Positions 6,874 to 7,096 of a stretch of DNA of 7,096 nucleotides are shown here, piece after piece. The translations under genes were made by a program, and so were the position numbers. The stretch spans positions 1 to 7,096 of the forward strand of contig CALGOL010000522.1 in the NCBI GenBank assembly GCA_937960755.1, read 5' to 3'. Origin of the DNA: an uncultured Azospirillum sp. GTDB taxonomy: Bacteria; Pseudomonadota; Alphaproteobacteria; Azospirillales; Azospirillaceae. Each line of letters starts with the position of its first letter. Within the stretch, counting starts at the first letter, position 1. A model generated the notes under the pieces. It did no database searches. It saw only the letters and a program-made list of their open reading frames with translations, and was not told the origin of the DNA.

Positions 6874-7096
6874 TCACCACGGAACGATCCGGCCGAACCG
6901 CACCGCGGTTTGGCCAGGTTGGACGTGCCGCGTCGGCATCACCAGCACGCAGTTATCATACGGCGTGGTCACCGCGTCGTCGCCGTCAAAGCCGATCACC
7001 GCGCCGGCGTGGGGAATCACTTCCAGCCCGACATAGTTTTCGCAAAAGGCGAAACGGTCGGTGCGGGCGGTGACGGCGTGCGACACCTCCACCAAC
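6874..7096 (-). CDS. C-terminal fragment of a minus-strand protein, possibly AstE/AspA-type (succinylglutamate desuccinylase/aspartoacylase family) deacylase
   Basis: The minus strand is open from the window edge to a TGA at 6876-6874, giving 73 residues. The apparent TTG start at the edge is probably internal to a longer gene. The sequence has ordinary protein composition, unlike the Arg-rich opposite-strand frame. It includes SHAVTARTDRFAF, then ENYVGLEVIPHAGAVIGFDGDD, TPYDNCVLVMP and a final PGQTAVRFGRIVPW. The H-x-V/I-T…F opening, a glycine turn and a TP…D…VLMP-like strand recall the C-terminal beta domain of zinc-dependent AstE/AspA deacylases. That is recognition by pattern only; the zinc ligands of that family would lie in the missing N-terminal part. 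It is convergent with phoB and has no evident tie to phosphate control. That it is coding is fairly likely; the family is a guess. Confidence 0.5.
   Translation of the reverse strand, partial: LVEVSHAVTARTDRFAFCENYVGLEVIPHAGAVIGFDGDDAVTTPYDNCVLVMPTRHVQPGQTAVRFGRIVPW

Noticed and set aside
6792..7073. 93-aa + strand frame after phoB
   Set aside because: Extremely Arg/Ser rich with no motif or convincing ribosome binding site; the opposite strand holds a much more protein-like sequence.

Overview
The window is a phosphate-starvation (Pho/Pst) locus of an alphaproteobacterium. GC content is high, the genes are tightly packed, and third codon positions are dominated by G and C. The long-type PstC (460 aa) and PstA (443 aa) are known from Alphaproteobacteria, and the overall look is closest to Rhodospirillales (Magnetospirillum-like). 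That order-level placement is an impression from sequence style and is not proven. I see no previously undescribed system: the content is a well-conserved regulon with some interesting regulatory architecture and one clear sequencing artefact.

Layout: bases 1-45 are not genomic. They match the 3' 45 nt of the Illumina P5/TruSeq universal adapter. Genomic sequence starts at 46 inside the last quarter of phoR, the phosphate sensor kinase, which ends at 266. A 286-bp control region (267-552) carries a Pho-box array (396-424), a candidate -10 and a roughly 120-nt GC-rich leader. Then come pstS (553-1593, GTG start), a hairpin plus T-tract (1609-1637), pstC (1689-3071), pstA (3064-4395), pstB (4398-5213), a 12-bp perfect hairpin (5235-5262), phoU (5282-6037) and phoB (6039-6743). 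All are on the + strand. After phoB lies a 130-bp convergent intergenic region with an 11-bp palindrome (6768-6793). The C-terminal end of a minus-strand gene (complement of 6874-7096) runs off the window; it resembles the tail of an AstE/AspA-type deacylase.

How the genes work together: PstS captures periplasmic phosphate. PstC and PstA form the membrane channel, and PstB supplies ATP hydrolysis. PhoU couples the occupied transporter to PhoR and keeps the kinase quiet when phosphate is plentiful. When phosphate is scarce, PhoR phosphorylates PhoB, which binds Pho boxes such as the one before pstS and raises transcription of the operon that includes phoB itself. The hairpin after pstS would allow the binding protein to be made in excess over the membrane parts. 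Sensor and regulator genes sit at opposite ends of the transporter cluster.
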